A DNA stretch of 64,000 nucleotides from Mesorhizobium sp. GbtcB19 (GTDB lineage Bacteria; Pseudomonadota; Alphaproteobacteria; Rhizobiales; Rhizobiaceae), in NCBI RefSeq assembly GCF_019091085.1, contig NZ_JAGXJY010000010.1, positions 124,001-188,000 on the forward strand, written 5' to 3'. Positions within the stretch are counted from its first letter, which is position 1; each line of letters begins with the position of its first letter. Shown piece after piece: positions 26,271 to 34,422 of the stretch. The notes under the pieces are model-generated. The model ran no database searches, was not told the DNA's origin, and worked only from the letters and a program-made list of their open reading frames with translations. The position numbers and the translations under genes are program-made.

Positions 26271-27421
26271 TGGCGCTGCATTTCGAACGATCGGAATTCG
26301 ACGCGCGGCGCGACCGGCTGCTGATCGAGATGGCCGACAAGAAGCTCGACGCCGTGCTGTTGTTCGCACAGGAGAGCATGTACTGGCTGACCGGCTATGA
26401 CACGTTCGGCTTCTGCTTCTTCCAGTGCCTGGTGGTGAAGGCCGACGGCTCGATGGTGCTGCTCACCCGCTCCGCCGATCTGAGGCAGGCGCGCCACACC
26501 TCGACCATCGAAAACATCATGCTGTGGACCGACCGCCAGGGCGCCAATCCGGCGATCGACCTGCGCAACCTGCTCAACGACCTCGATCTGCTCGGCGCCC
26601 GCATCGGCGTCGAATACGACACCCACGGCCTGACCGCCTATAACGGCCGTCGCGTCGACGAGCAGCTGCAGACCTTCGGCCAGATCGCCGATGCTTCCGG
26701 CATCGTCGGCAGGCTGCGCCTGTTCAAGAGCCCCGCCGAGATCGCCAAGGCCGAAAAGGCCGCCAATCTTTCCGACGACGCTCTCGATGCCGCGCTGCCG
26801 CTGATCAAGCAGGGCGGTGACGAAGGGCTCATCCTGGCCGCCATGCAGGGCGCCGTCTTTGCCGGCGGCGGCGACTATCCCGCCAACGAATACATCATCG
26901 GCTCGGGCGCCGACGCCCTGCTCTGCCGCTACAAGGCCGGCCGCCGCAAGCTGACCAAGAACGACCAGCTGACGCTCGAATGGGCCGGCGTCTTCCACCA
27001 CTATCATGCCCCGATGATGCGCACGGTTTTGACCGGCAAGGTGTCGAAACGTCACCAGGAGCTGTTCGACGCTTCACGCGCCGCGCTGCTCGCGGTCGAA
27101 AAGGTGATGACGCCGGGCAACACTTTCGGCGATGTCTTCGACGCGCATGCCCGCACGCTCGAGGCGCACAATCTGACCAAGCACCGGCTGAACGCCTGCG
27201 GCTATTCGGTCGGCGCCCGCTTCACGCCGTCCTGGATGGACATGCCGATGTTCTATCAGGGGAACCCCGAACCGATCGCGCCCAACATGACGCTGTTCGC
27301 GCATATGATCATCATGGACTCCGAGACCGAGACCGCGATGACCCTTGGCCGCACCTACCTGACGACGGAATCGGCGCCGAAGCCGCTGTCGCGCCATGAT
27401 CTCGACTTGATCGTGCAGTGA
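26270..27421 (+). CDS. M24 creatinase-fold protein (Xaa-Pro peptidase-like)
   Basis: A 383-residue pita-bread-fold protein. The N-terminal creatinase domain (about residues 1-135) has MYWLTGYDTFGFCFFQCLVV, and the catalytic-fold domain has RRKLTKNDQLTLEWAGVFHH and YHAPMMRT. Active M24 metallopeptidases have two Asp ligands in the D-x10-D region; here the first lies at LEWAG and the second is not Asp. This resembles creatinase and ectoine hydrolase rather than a metal-dependent peptidase. The start overlaps the pgeF stop by one base. The substrate is unknown. Confidence 0.83.
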   Translation: MALHFERSEFDARRDRLLIEMADKKLDAVLLFAQESMYWLTGYDTFGFCFFQCLVVKADGSMVLLTRSADLRQARHTSTIENIMLWTDRQGANPAIDLRNLLNDLDLLGARIGVEYDTHGLTAYNGRRVDEQLQTFGQIADASGIVGRLRLFKSPAEIAKAEKAANLSDDALDAALPLIKQGGDEGLILAAMQGAVFAGGGDYPANEYIIGSGADALLCRYKAGRRKLTKNDQLTLEWAGVFHHYHAPMMRTVLTGKVSKRHQELFDASRAALLAVEKVMTPGNTFGDVFDAHARTLEAHNLTKHRLNACGYSVGARFTPSWMDMPMFYQGNPEPIAPNMTLFAHMIIMDSETETAMTLGRTYLTTESAPKPLSRHDLDLIVQ

Positions 27422-27476
27422 ATCCATAATGGTTGGTTCACGCGGGGGCGTTCGCCAGTAGGGAGTTTTCGGGCAA

Positions 27477-28103
27477 ATGAGACGATCGCGGGTGACGACC
27501 GTGTCATTGCTTGCGGCGCTGGCGCTTGGCGCCTGCACCAATGCCAAGGACGTGCTGGAACCTTCGGCCATCACCCCTCCCGCAAGCTCTGCCCAGCCTT
27601 TGCCCCCCACGCAAGGCACGCCATCGGCGGCAACGTCTTCGACCACGACCGTGCCCGCCCCTTCGCCCGCGCCTTCGACTGCGGTGGCATCTGCGACACC
27701 CAGGACGCCAGCCCAAACCGCGGCCATCGCCAAGACGCGGCTGCAGGTGGCGCCGATCGTCGGCGCATCGGTGGATGTGGCGGCGCCGCTGACGGCGGAG
27801 CTCCAGACCCGCGCCAAGCAGCGCGGCCTGACGCTTGTCGGCAGCACGGACCAGACCGCGACGCATGTGCTGAAAGGCTATTTTTCGACGATGTCCGAAG
27901 GCAAGGATACGACCGTCATCTATGTCTGGGACATCTACGATCCTTCCGGAAACCGCCTGCATCGCATCAACGGCCAGCAGAAGGCGCCTTCGGTCGGCAG
28001 CGGCGAGGGCTGGCCCACGGTGGCGCCGGCGACCATGCAGGCCATTGCCGACCAGACGATCGATCAGTTCGCCGCCTGGCTCGGCAGCGGCGGCGCCGGC
28101 TGA
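27477..28103 (+). CDS. putative lipoprotein
   Basis: A 208-residue protein with a lipoprotein signal (LLAALALGAC; Cys21), then a Pro/Ser/Thr/Ala-rich linker of about 60 residues. A conserved-looking globular part follows (about 85-200) with RLQVAPIVGASVDVAAPLTA, HVLKGYFSTMSEGKDTTVIY and YVWDIYDPSGNRLHRINGQQ. The last segment suggests a beta-rich envelope protein. No named family is recognised. It stands alone between the M24 gene and prs. Confidence 0.75.
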   Translation: MRRSRVTTVSLLAALALGACTNAKDVLEPSAITPPASSAQPLPPTQGTPSAATSSTTTVPAPSPAPSTAVASATPRTPAQTAAIAKTRLQVAPIVGASVDVAAPLTAELQTRAKQRGLTLVGSTDQTATHVLKGYFSTMSEGKDTTVIYVWDIYDPSGNRLHRINGQQKAPSVGSGEGWPTVAPATMQAIADQTIDQFAAWLGSGGAG

Positions 28104-28272
28104 CCGGCCGGCCGAACTGTTGCCGGCTTGCGATGTTTTTCCGTGTTTGTTGCGCTCGCCGGAAGGATTCCCCACAACGAGGCTTGCAATACCGGCGCGG
28201 GCCGCTAAAAGCCCCGCTTAAAAGGCTCATGAGAGTCTCTCCGGCCTCTCCATCCTTCACCAGGAACGGTGC

Positions 28273-29208
28273 ATGAAGCTTTTCGCGGGCAATTCCAACC
28301 GGGTGCTGGCCGAGGCGGTCGCTCGCTATCTCAACATACCGCTGGGGAAGGCCAGCGTCAGGCGCTTCGCCGATCAGGAAATCTTCGTCGAGATCCAGGA
28401 AAATGTGCGCGGCGAGGATGTCTTCATCCTGCAGTCGACCTCTTATCCGACCAACGATCATCTGATGGAACTGCTGATCATGATGGACGCCTTCATGCGT
28501 TCATCGGCGCGGCGCATCACGGCGGTCATCCCCTATTTCGGCTATGCCAGGCAGGACCGCCGCGCGTCGGGCCGCACGCCGATCTCGGCCAAGCTCGTCG
28601 CCAACATGATCGCCCGCGCCGGCGCCGACCGGGTGCTGACGCTCGACCTCCATGCCGGCCAGATCCAGGGTTTCTTCGACATCCCGACCGACAATCTGTT
28701 CTCGGTGCCGGTGATGGCCCGCGACGTGAAGGCCAAATACAAGCAGCTCGGCAATGTCGTGGTCGTGTCGCCCGACATCGGCGGCGTGGTGCGGGCGCGC
28801 GCGCTGGCCAAGCGCTTCGACGCGCAGCTCGCCATCGTCGACAAGCGCCGCGAGCGGCCAGGCGAATCGGAAGTCATGAACATCATCGGCGCGGTCGCCG
28901 GCAAGGACTGCCTTTTGATCGACGACATCGTCGATTCCGGCGGCACGCTGTGCAACGCGGCCGACGCGCTGCTCGCCAACGGCGCCACCAGCGTCACCGC
29001 CTACATCACCCATGGCGTGCTGTCGGGCGGCGCGGTGGCGCGCATTGCCGGCTCGAAGTTGCAGGAGTTGGTGATCACCGATTCCATCCAGCCGAGCCAG
29101 GCCGTGCTCGACGCGCCGAACATCCGCGTCATCTCGATCGCCGACCTGATGGGCGAAGCGATTTCGCGCACCGCGACGGAAGAGTCTGTTTCGAGCCTGT
29201 TCGACTAA
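28273..29208 (+). CDS. prs: ribose-phosphate pyrophosphokinase
   Basis: A 311-residue enzyme that makes PRPP from ribose-5-phosphate and ATP, feeding purine, pyrimidine, His, Trp and NAD synthesis. Motifs: N-terminal KLFAGNSNRVLAEAVA, the flexible-loop/ATP region YFGYARQDRR, VLTLDLHAGQIQGFFDIP and the PRPP-binding CLLIDDIVDSGGTL. Length and start are as in other bacterial Prs. The stop overlaps the convergent RibD-C gene by 4 bases, so the two transcripts must run into each other. Confidence 0.96.
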   Translation: MKLFAGNSNRVLAEAVARYLNIPLGKASVRRFADQEIFVEIQENVRGEDVFILQSTSYPTNDHLMELLIMMDAFMRSSARRITAVIPYFGYARQDRRASGRTPISAKLVANMIARAGADRVLTLDLHAGQIQGFFDIPTDNLFSVPVMARDVKAKYKQLGNVVVVSPDIGGVVRARALAKRFDAQLAIVDKRRERPGESEVMNIIGAVAGKDCLLIDDIVDSGGTLCNAADALLANGATSVTAYITHGVLSGGAVARIAGSKLQELVITDSIQPSQAVLDAPNIRVISIADLMGEAISRTATEESVSSLFD

Positions 29209-29771
29209 TTGTCACTTCCGGCGGGCGCGTAGCGCAGCAGCGTCACGCCTTGCGTAAAACGCTCAGTGCCGAGCGGCTTCAAGGCCGGTGACAGGCCAGA
29301 CTGGAAATAAGGCTTGCCGCCACCCAGCACCACCGGATGCACATAAAGCCGGTATTCGTCGATCAGCCCCGCGCGCGCCAGATGTCCTGCAAGCTCGGCG
29401 CCGGTGACGGAAATCTCGCCCTCCGTTTCCGCCTTGAGCGACCTCGCCACCGCCTCGACATCGCCCTTCTCCAGACGGGCGTTCGGCCCGACCTCTCGAA
29501 GCGTGGTCGAAAACACGATCTTCGGCGTTTCCCGCCAGGCGCGGGCAAAATCCCGCTCGACCTCTTCGGCGGCGATCTCCCGCTCCGGGCTGTCCCAGAA
29601 ACGCATGGCCTCATACATCCGGCGTCCGCAGAGCGCGATCGCCGTCCGCCGCATCTCGTCGTTGAAATGCTGATGCAATTCCTCCTCGGGAATAGGCAGG
29701 TCGATGTCTCCGCCCGGCCCAGCGATGTAGCCATCCAGCGACGTCAGCATGGCATAGACGATCGTTGCCAC
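29205..29771 (-). CDS. dihydrofolate reductase family (RibD C-terminal-like) protein
   Basis: A 188-residue NADPH-binding reductase-like protein. It opens VYAMLTSLDGYIAGPGGDID, the standard opening of RibD-C/DHFR-like proteins, and has CGRRMYEAM, ISVTGAELAGHLARAGLIDE and HPVVLGGGKPYF. Members reduce pteridine- or pyrimidine-like substrates, but most are uncharacterised. The GTG at 29771 follows GGAGGAG by about 5 bases; the ATG at 29828 is a weaker choice. Confidence 0.83.
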   Translation of the reverse strand: MATIVYAMLTSLDGYIAGPGGDIDLPIPEEELHQHFNDEMRRTAIALCGRRMYEAMRFWDSPEREIAAEEVERDFARAWRETPKIVFSTTLREVGPNARLEKGDVEAVARSLKAETEGEISVTGAELAGHLARAGLIDEYRLYVHPVVLGGGKPYFQSGLSPALKPLGTERFTQGVTLLRYAPAGSDN

Positions 29772-29892
29772 CAGGCTCCTCCGACTTTTGCTTTCACGCA
29801 ACAGAGCACAACCGATTGCATTTCGCAATCAGTATTCGGAAATGGAATCCCGGAACGAGATCGACGCTTCAACCTGAGCCACCGGATATGCG

Positions 29893-30756
29893 TCACGCAG
29901 CGATCGGACCGCGCCGCGTACCTTCGACCGTCTCACGCGCGCCGCGCATATAGCCGCGCGGCGAGGCGCCGAGCATGCGCTTGAACATGGTGATGAAGGC
30001 CGGCACGCTGTCATAGCCGAGATCGAGCGCCACCCTGGTAATCGGCTCGCCGTCGGCGAGCCTGGGCAGTGCTGCGAACAGGCAGGCCTGCTGGCGCCAG
30101 GTCGACAGCGACAGCCCGGTCTGGCGATGGAAGGCGCGGGTGAAGGAACGCCGGCTCATGCCGGCGGCGTCCGCCCATTCGTCGATCGTCGCATGCGGCG
30201 AAGGCGCCGCCACAAAGCGCCGGCAAAGCGCCGCGAGCTTCGGATCGGACGGGAAAGGCAGGCCGAGCGGCCGTTCCGGCAGGCTCGGGATCTCGTGCAG
30301 CAGAAGTCCCATGACGAGCGCCGCCCGCCCTTCGAGTTCGCCGCCCTGCGGCAGCTTCTCCGATTCGACGATCAGGCTGTGCATCAGCTCGGTGATGCCG
30401 ACGACGCGCAAGCCCTCTGGCAGACCGGCAATGGCCTCCGGCATGACATAGACCGAGCGCATCGAGACGTCGCCCAGCATCTCGACGGAATGCTCGGTGC
30501 CGGCCGGTATCCACATCGCATGGTCGGGCGGCACCATCCAGCGCCCGTGCTTGGTCGTCACCAGCACCACACCCACCAGGGCATGCAAAAGCTGGCTGCG
30601 GCTGTGGCGGTGCTGCGGCACGTGATAGCCGTCCGGATATTCCGTCGGCAGCGCCACCGCCGGCCCGACGGCCTCCTCCAGCCATTGCCAGCGGCTTTGA
30701 TGCAACCGGCCGAGCTCGGCGGCATCGCCTTTGAAGATTTCCCGGCCATGTGGCAT
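29893..30756 (-). CDS. AraC family transcriptional regulator
   Basis: A 287-residue regulator with an N-terminal cupin-like effector domain (HVPQHRHSRSQLLHALVGVV, then WIPAGTEHSVEML) and the C-terminal double helix-turn-helix (about 185-280: TIDEWADAAGMSRRSFTRAF, then GEPITRVALDLGYDSVPAFI and FKRMLGASPRGY). It is divergent from the adjacent MFS exporter (start 30870), so it probably controls that exporter. The start at ATG 30756 is preferred over 30795. Confidence 0.88.
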   Translation of the reverse strand: MPHGREIFKGDAAELGRLHQSRWQWLEEAVGPAVALPTEYPDGYHVPQHRHSRSQLLHALVGVVLVTTKHGRWMVPPDHAMWIPAGTEHSVEMLGDVSMRSVYVMPEAIAGLPEGLRVVGITELMHSLIVESEKLPQGGELEGRAALVMGLLLHEIPSLPERPLGLPFPSDPKLAALCRRFVAAPSPHATIDEWADAAGMSRRSFTRAFHRQTGLSLSTWRQQACLFAALPRLADGEPITRVALDLGYDSVPAFITMFKRMLGASPRGYMRGARETVEGTRRGPIAA

Positions 30757-30869
30757 CGGATGTGGCCCACTTGCGAAACTATTGGACCAAACCACGAAAG
30801 AAGTCGCTTGGCAACAGGCCTATAAGGCCGCCTGCGGTTCGCCGCGAGAAGACCACGGAGCATTTTACC

Positions 30870-32099
30870 TTGACTGATACGACCGCCACATCCGTCGCCG
30901 CGCCGGCGACGGCAAGCAGCACCTCGGCGCAAGCGACGGTGTTTGCCGTTATCCTTTCGGTGAGCTTCTGCCACGGTATCAACGACATCATGCAGTCGCT
31001 GCTGCCGGCGATCTATCCGCTCCTCAAGGAGAATTACGGTCTCGATTTCTGGCAGATCGGCCTTCTGACCTTCACCTTCCAGGTCACGGCCTCGCTGCTG
31101 CAACCGGTGATCGGCATGGTCACCGACAAGCGGCCGATGCCCTATTCCTTGCCCTGGGGCATGGCTTCGTCTCTGGTCGGGTTGATCGTGCTGGCTTATG
31201 CCGGCCACTATGTGCTGCTTCTGGTCGGCGCCTCGCTGATCGGCATCGGCTCGGCGATCTTCCATCCGGAATCCTCGCGGATCGCCCGCTTCGCCTCGGG
31301 CGGCCGCTTCGGCCTCGCGCAGTCGCTGTTCCAGGTCGGCGGCAATTTCGGCCAGTCGATGGGACCGCTGCTCGCCGCCTTCATCGTCGTGCCCTTCGGT
31401 CAGACCAGCATCTCCTGGTTCGCCGTCGGCTCGCTCATCGGCATCTTCGTGCTGTGGCAGGTCGGCGGCTGGTACAGCCGCATGCGCGCCTCGCAGGCCA
31501 CCCGCAAGCAGGTTGCCCATGTGTCGCCCTTCCCGCGCAAAAAGGTGATGGGCGCGCTCGCCGTCCTGACGCTGCTGGTGCTGACCAAGAACGCCTATAT
31601 CGCCTCGCTCTCCAGCTACTACACCTTCTATTCGATCCATAAGTTCGGCGTCTCGGTGCAGACCAGCCAGGTGATGCTCTTCCTGTTTCTCGGCGCATCG
31701 GCGCTCGGCATCCTGCTCGGCGGCCCATTCGGCGACCGTTACGGACAGAAGGCGATGATCTGGTTCTCGATCGTCGGCGTGCTGCCCTTCACGCTGGCGC
31801 TGCCTTACGCCAATCTGGAATGGACGATGGTGCTGACCGTTCTGATCGGCCTGATCCTGTCGTCGGCCTTCTCCAATATCGTGGTGTTCGCGCAGGAACT
31901 GGTGCCGGGCCGCGTCGGCACGATCGCCGGCATCTTCTTCGGCTTCGCCTTCGGCATGGGCGGCATCGCGGCTGCCGTGCTCGGCGTCATCGCCGACATG
32001 AAGGGCATCGATTTCGTCTTCCAGGTCTGTTCCTACCTGCCCTTCCTCGGCCTGCTGACGGTATTTTTGCCGAACATGAAGGAAGCCAGGAAGGCTTGA
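30870..32099 (+). CDS. MFS transporter, fosmidomycin resistance (Fsr) type
   Basis: A 409-residue 12-helix major facilitator exporter. It matches the Fsr group by SVSFCHGINDIMQSLLPAIY, GSAIFHPESSRIARFASGG and LAQSLFQVGGNFGQSMGPLL, and by the interdomain loop PLGGPFGDRYG-like LLGGPFGDRYGQKAM. E. coli Fsr confers fosmidomycin resistance by efflux; the natural substrate here is unknown. The start is TTG 30870 with GGAG upstream; the frame further upstream overlaps the divergent AraC gene. A strong terminator follows. Confidence 0.88.
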   Translation: MTDTTATSVAAPATASSTSAQATVFAVILSVSFCHGINDIMQSLLPAIYPLLKENYGLDFWQIGLLTFTFQVTASLLQPVIGMVTDKRPMPYSLPWGMASSLVGLIVLAYAGHYVLLLVGASLIGIGSAIFHPESSRIARFASGGRFGLAQSLFQVGGNFGQSMGPLLAAFIVVPFGQTSISWFAVGSLIGIFVLWQVGGWYSRMRASQATRKQVAHVSPFPRKKVMGALAVLTLLVLTKNAYIASLSSYYTFYSIHKFGVSVQTSQVMLFLFLGASALGILLGGPFGDRYGQKAMIWFSIVGVLPFTLALPYANLEWTMVLTVLIGLILSSAFSNIVVFAQELVPGRVGTIAGIFFGFAFGMGGIAAAVLGVIADMKGIDFVFQVCSYLPFLGLLTVFLPNMKEARKA

Positions 32100-32126
32100 G
32101 CGCTCGGCCGTCGGTTTCAAACAGTC

Positions 32127-32157
32127 AAAGCACCCGCCGTCAGGCGGGTGCTTTTTT
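32127..32157 (+). terminator. rho-independent terminator after the MFS gene
   Basis: AAAGCACCCGCC (32127-32138) pairs perfectly with GGCGGGTGCTTT (32143-32154) over a 4-base loop, followed by TTT. It probably also serves the convergent hydrolase gene, since the opposite arm begins with an A run. Confidence 0.92.
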
Positions 32158-32176
32158 CATTTGGCGGCAAGAACAC

Positions 32177-33034
32177 TTAAGCCTTGAAGAAGGCGAGCAG
32201 ATCGGCGTTGATGACGTCCGCCTGGGTTGTCGCCATGCCGTGCGGAAAGCCCTTGTAGATCCTGAGCTCGCCCTTCTTGAGCAGCTTGATCGACAGCAGC
32301 GCCGAGTCGGCGATCGGCACGATCTGGTCGTCGTCGCCATGCATGACCAGCACCGGCACGTCGATTGCCTTGAGGTCCTCGGTGAAGTCGGTTTCCGAGA
32401 AGGCCTTGATGCAATCGTAATGCGCCTTGGTGCCGCCCATCATGCCCTGGCGCCACCAATTGTCGATGACGCCCTGCGAGACCACCGCGCCCGGACGGTT
32501 GAAGCCATAGAATGGGCCAGCCGGAACGTCGCGGAAGAACTGGGCGCGATTGGCCGCCTGGGCGGCACGAAAACCGTCGAACACCTCGATCGGCAGGCCG
32601 CCCGGATTGGCTTCCGTCTTCAGCATGATCGGCGGCACCGCGCCGATCAGCACCGCCTTGGCGACGCGACCGCCCGACCCGTATTGCGCGACGTAGCGCG
32701 CCACCTCGCCGCCGCCGGTCGAATGGCCGACATGGATGGCATCCTTCAAGTCGAGATGCTGGACAAGCGCCGCGACATCGGCGGCATAGGTGTCCATCTC
32801 ATTGCCGGTATCCGTCTGGCTCGAACGGCCATGGCCACGCCGGTCGTGCGCAATGACGCGGTAACCTTGCGCCAGGAAGAACAGCATCTGGGCATCCCAG
32901 TCGTCGCTGCTCAGTGGCCAGCCGTGATGGAAGACGATCGGCTGGCCGGTGCCCCAGTCCTTGTAGAAGATCTGCGTTCCGTCCTTGGTGGTGATCGTGC
33001 CGCTGCCCGAGCCCGGCTTGGTCTGCGAGGTCAT
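32177..33034 (-). CDS. alpha/beta hydrolase, non-haem chloroperoxidase/arylesterase type
   Basis: A 285-residue alpha/beta hydrolase. The oxyanion region is VFHHGWPLSSDDWDAQM, the nucleophile elbow GHSTGGGEVARYVAQYG (Ser in GHSTGG), the acid is probably the Asp in VLVMHGDDDQIVP, and the catalytic His lies in FPHGMATT near the C-terminus. This set is typical of bacterial cofactor-free haloperoxidases and related esterases. It is divergent from an OhrR-like gene, with two TATCGCGATA sites between, suggesting oxidant-responsive control. Confidence 0.9.
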   Translation of the reverse strand: MTSQTKPGSGSGTITTKDGTQIFYKDWGTGQPIVFHHGWPLSSDDWDAQMLFFLAQGYRVIAHDRRGHGRSSQTDTGNEMDTYAADVAALVQHLDLKDAIHVGHSTGGGEVARYVAQYGSGGRVAKAVLIGAVPPIMLKTEANPGGLPIEVFDGFRAAQAANRAQFFRDVPAGPFYGFNRPGAVVSQGVIDNWWRQGMMGGTKAHYDCIKAFSETDFTEDLKAIDVPVLVMHGDDDQIVPIADSALLSIKLLKKGELRIYKGFPHGMATTQADVINADLLAFFKA

Positions 33035-33068
33035 CTCAATCTCCTTCTGTTGATGCCGCGATAAACAA

Positions 33069-33078
33069 TATCGCGATA
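33069..33078. promoter_or_regulatory. candidate MarR/OhrR operator 1
   Basis: Perfect 10-base palindrome TATCGCGATA, 35 bases before the hydrolase start on the minus strand. The same sequence recurs at 33124. Two identical palindromes between a MarR-family gene and its divergent neighbour are typical of MarR control. Confidence 0.6.
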
Positions 33079-33123
33079 ACTATCTTCGTAACGGAGATCG
33101 GAACCCGTGTCCATGAAAATATG

Positions 33124-33133
33124 TATCGCGATA
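33124..33133. promoter_or_regulatory. candidate MarR/OhrR operator 2
   Basis: Second copy of TATCGCGATA, 24 bases before ATG 33157 of the OhrR-like gene, where a bound repressor would block its own transcription. A half-like CGCGATAAA occurs at 33059 as well. Confidence 0.6.
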
Positions 33134-33156
33134 TCATTTTTCGTGGTACACAATAA

Positions 33157-33627
33157 ATGCTCAGTCGGCAAAAGGAATGCGCCGTGCCTCTCCCATTGGA
33201 CAATCAGCTCTGCTTCACGCTCTACGCCACCTCGATGGCGATCAACCGCACCTACAAGCCCATGCTGGACGAGATGGGGATCACCTATCCGCAATATCTG
33301 GTGCTCAACGCGCTGGGAGAGGCGGACGGCATGTCGGTGGGCAGCATCGCGCATCGGCTGGCCCTGGAATCGAGCACCATCACGCCGCTGGTGAAGCGAA
33401 TGGAGCAGGCAGGCCTGGTCACCCGCCAGCGCAGCCAGACCGACGAGCGCCAGGTGCAGGTCGACCTGACCGCCAGCGGACGAGCCCTGCTCGTCCAATG
33501 CAATTGCCTGAACGAAACACTGATCGAGCGCTCAGGCATGAAGCTGGCCGAACTCGATGCCCTGAACCGGCAAATCCAGAAATTGCGCGATGCGCTGGGC
33601 GGCAATCAGGCGGTCGACGCCGCCTGA
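33157..33627 (+). CDS. MarR family regulator, OhrR-like
   Basis: A 156-residue winged-helix repressor. It has the OhrR opening LPLDNQLCFTLYATSMAINR; the Cys in NQLCF lies where OhrR proteins sense organic hydroperoxides (Cys19 from ATG 33157). The helix-turn-helix is SVGSIAHRLALESSTITPLV and the wing RQRSQTDERQVQVDLT. GTG 33184, which has AAGGA upstream, is an alternative start giving 147 residues. No ohr gene is nearby; the likely target is the divergent hydrolase. Peroxide sensing is inferred from the conserved Cys. Confidence 0.86.
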   Translation: MLSRQKECAVPLPLDNQLCFTLYATSMAINRTYKPMLDEMGITYPQYLVLNALGEADGMSVGSIAHRLALESSTITPLVKRMEQAGLVTRQRSQTDERQVQVDLTASGRALLVQCNCLNETLIERSGMKLAELDALNRQIQKLRDALGGNQAVDAA

Positions 33628-33643
33628 TGTGTATCAACACACC

Positions 33644-34405
33644 TCAGTGCAGGCCGAATTCGCGCAACAACTCCTCGCGATGGCGCACGAAGCGGCTTTC
33701 GCTGCGGTCGCGCGGCCGCGGCAGGTCGACATCGATCAGTCTTGCCGCGCCGCCTTTCTCCTTGGGCAGGATCAGCACCCGGTCGGCGAGATAGATCGCC
33801 TCTTCCAGGTCGTGAGTGACCATGACCATAGTGACGTTCTCCTCGCTCCAGATCCGCGCCAGTTCCTCCTGCATGGAGATCTTGGTCATGGCGTCGAGCG
33901 CCCCGAGCGGCTCGTCGAGCAGCAGGATTTCGGGCTGCACCGTCAGCGCCCGCGCGATGCCGACGCGTTGCGCCATGCCGCCCGAAAGCTGCCTGGGATA
34001 GGCATCTGTGAACTCGGCGAGGCCGACCAGGGCAATGTAGAAGCGAGCCCGCTCCTCGGCTTGCCGCTTCGTCACGCCGCGCACTTCGAGGCCGAAGGCG
34101 ACGTTGCCGAGCACGGTGAGCCAGGGCAGCAGCCTCGGCTCCTGGAAGATCACCGCACGCTCCTCGCCGACGCCCTCGACACCCCTGCCGTCGATGGCAA
34201 CGCCGCCGCCGTCGGCCCGTTCCAGTCCGGCGAGGATGCGCAGCAGCGTCGTCTTGCCCGAGCCGCTGGCGCCGACGATGACCAGGCACTCGCCGGAGCG
34301 GATGTCGAGATTGAGCGAGCGCAGCACCGGGAGCTTACGCCCGCCGAGGCTGAAGGATTTCGATAGGTCGCATATCGTGACCTCGCCGCCGCTTGGCCTT
34401 GCCAT
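33644..34405 (-). CDS. ssuB: sulfonate-type ABC transporter ATPase
   Basis: A 253-residue ATP-binding subunit of the SsuB/TauB/nitrate class. Walker A GASGSGKTT, Q-loop VIFQEPRLLPW, signature RQLSGGMAQRVGIARAL, Walker B LLLDEPLGALDAMTK and H-loop VTHDLEEAIYLADRV are all present. The substrate follows from its operon with SsuA-, SsuC-, monooxygenase- and reductase-like genes. ATG 34405 follows GAGAGG; a TTG at 34426 would overlap the binding-protein gene. Confidence 0.87.
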   Translation of the reverse strand: MARPSGGEVTICDLSKSFSLGGRKLPVLRSLNLDIRSGECLVIVGASGSGKTTLLRILAGLERADGGGVAIDGRGVEGVGEERAVIFQEPRLLPWLTVLGNVAFGLEVRGVTKRQAEERARFYIALVGLAEFTDAYPRQLSGGMAQRVGIARALTVQPEILLLDEPLGALDAMTKISMQEELARIWSEENVTMVMVTHDLEEAIYLADRVLILPKEKGGAARLIDVDLPRPRDRSESRFVRHREELLREFGLH

Positions 34406-34422
34406 GGCTTGCGCCTCTCTGC

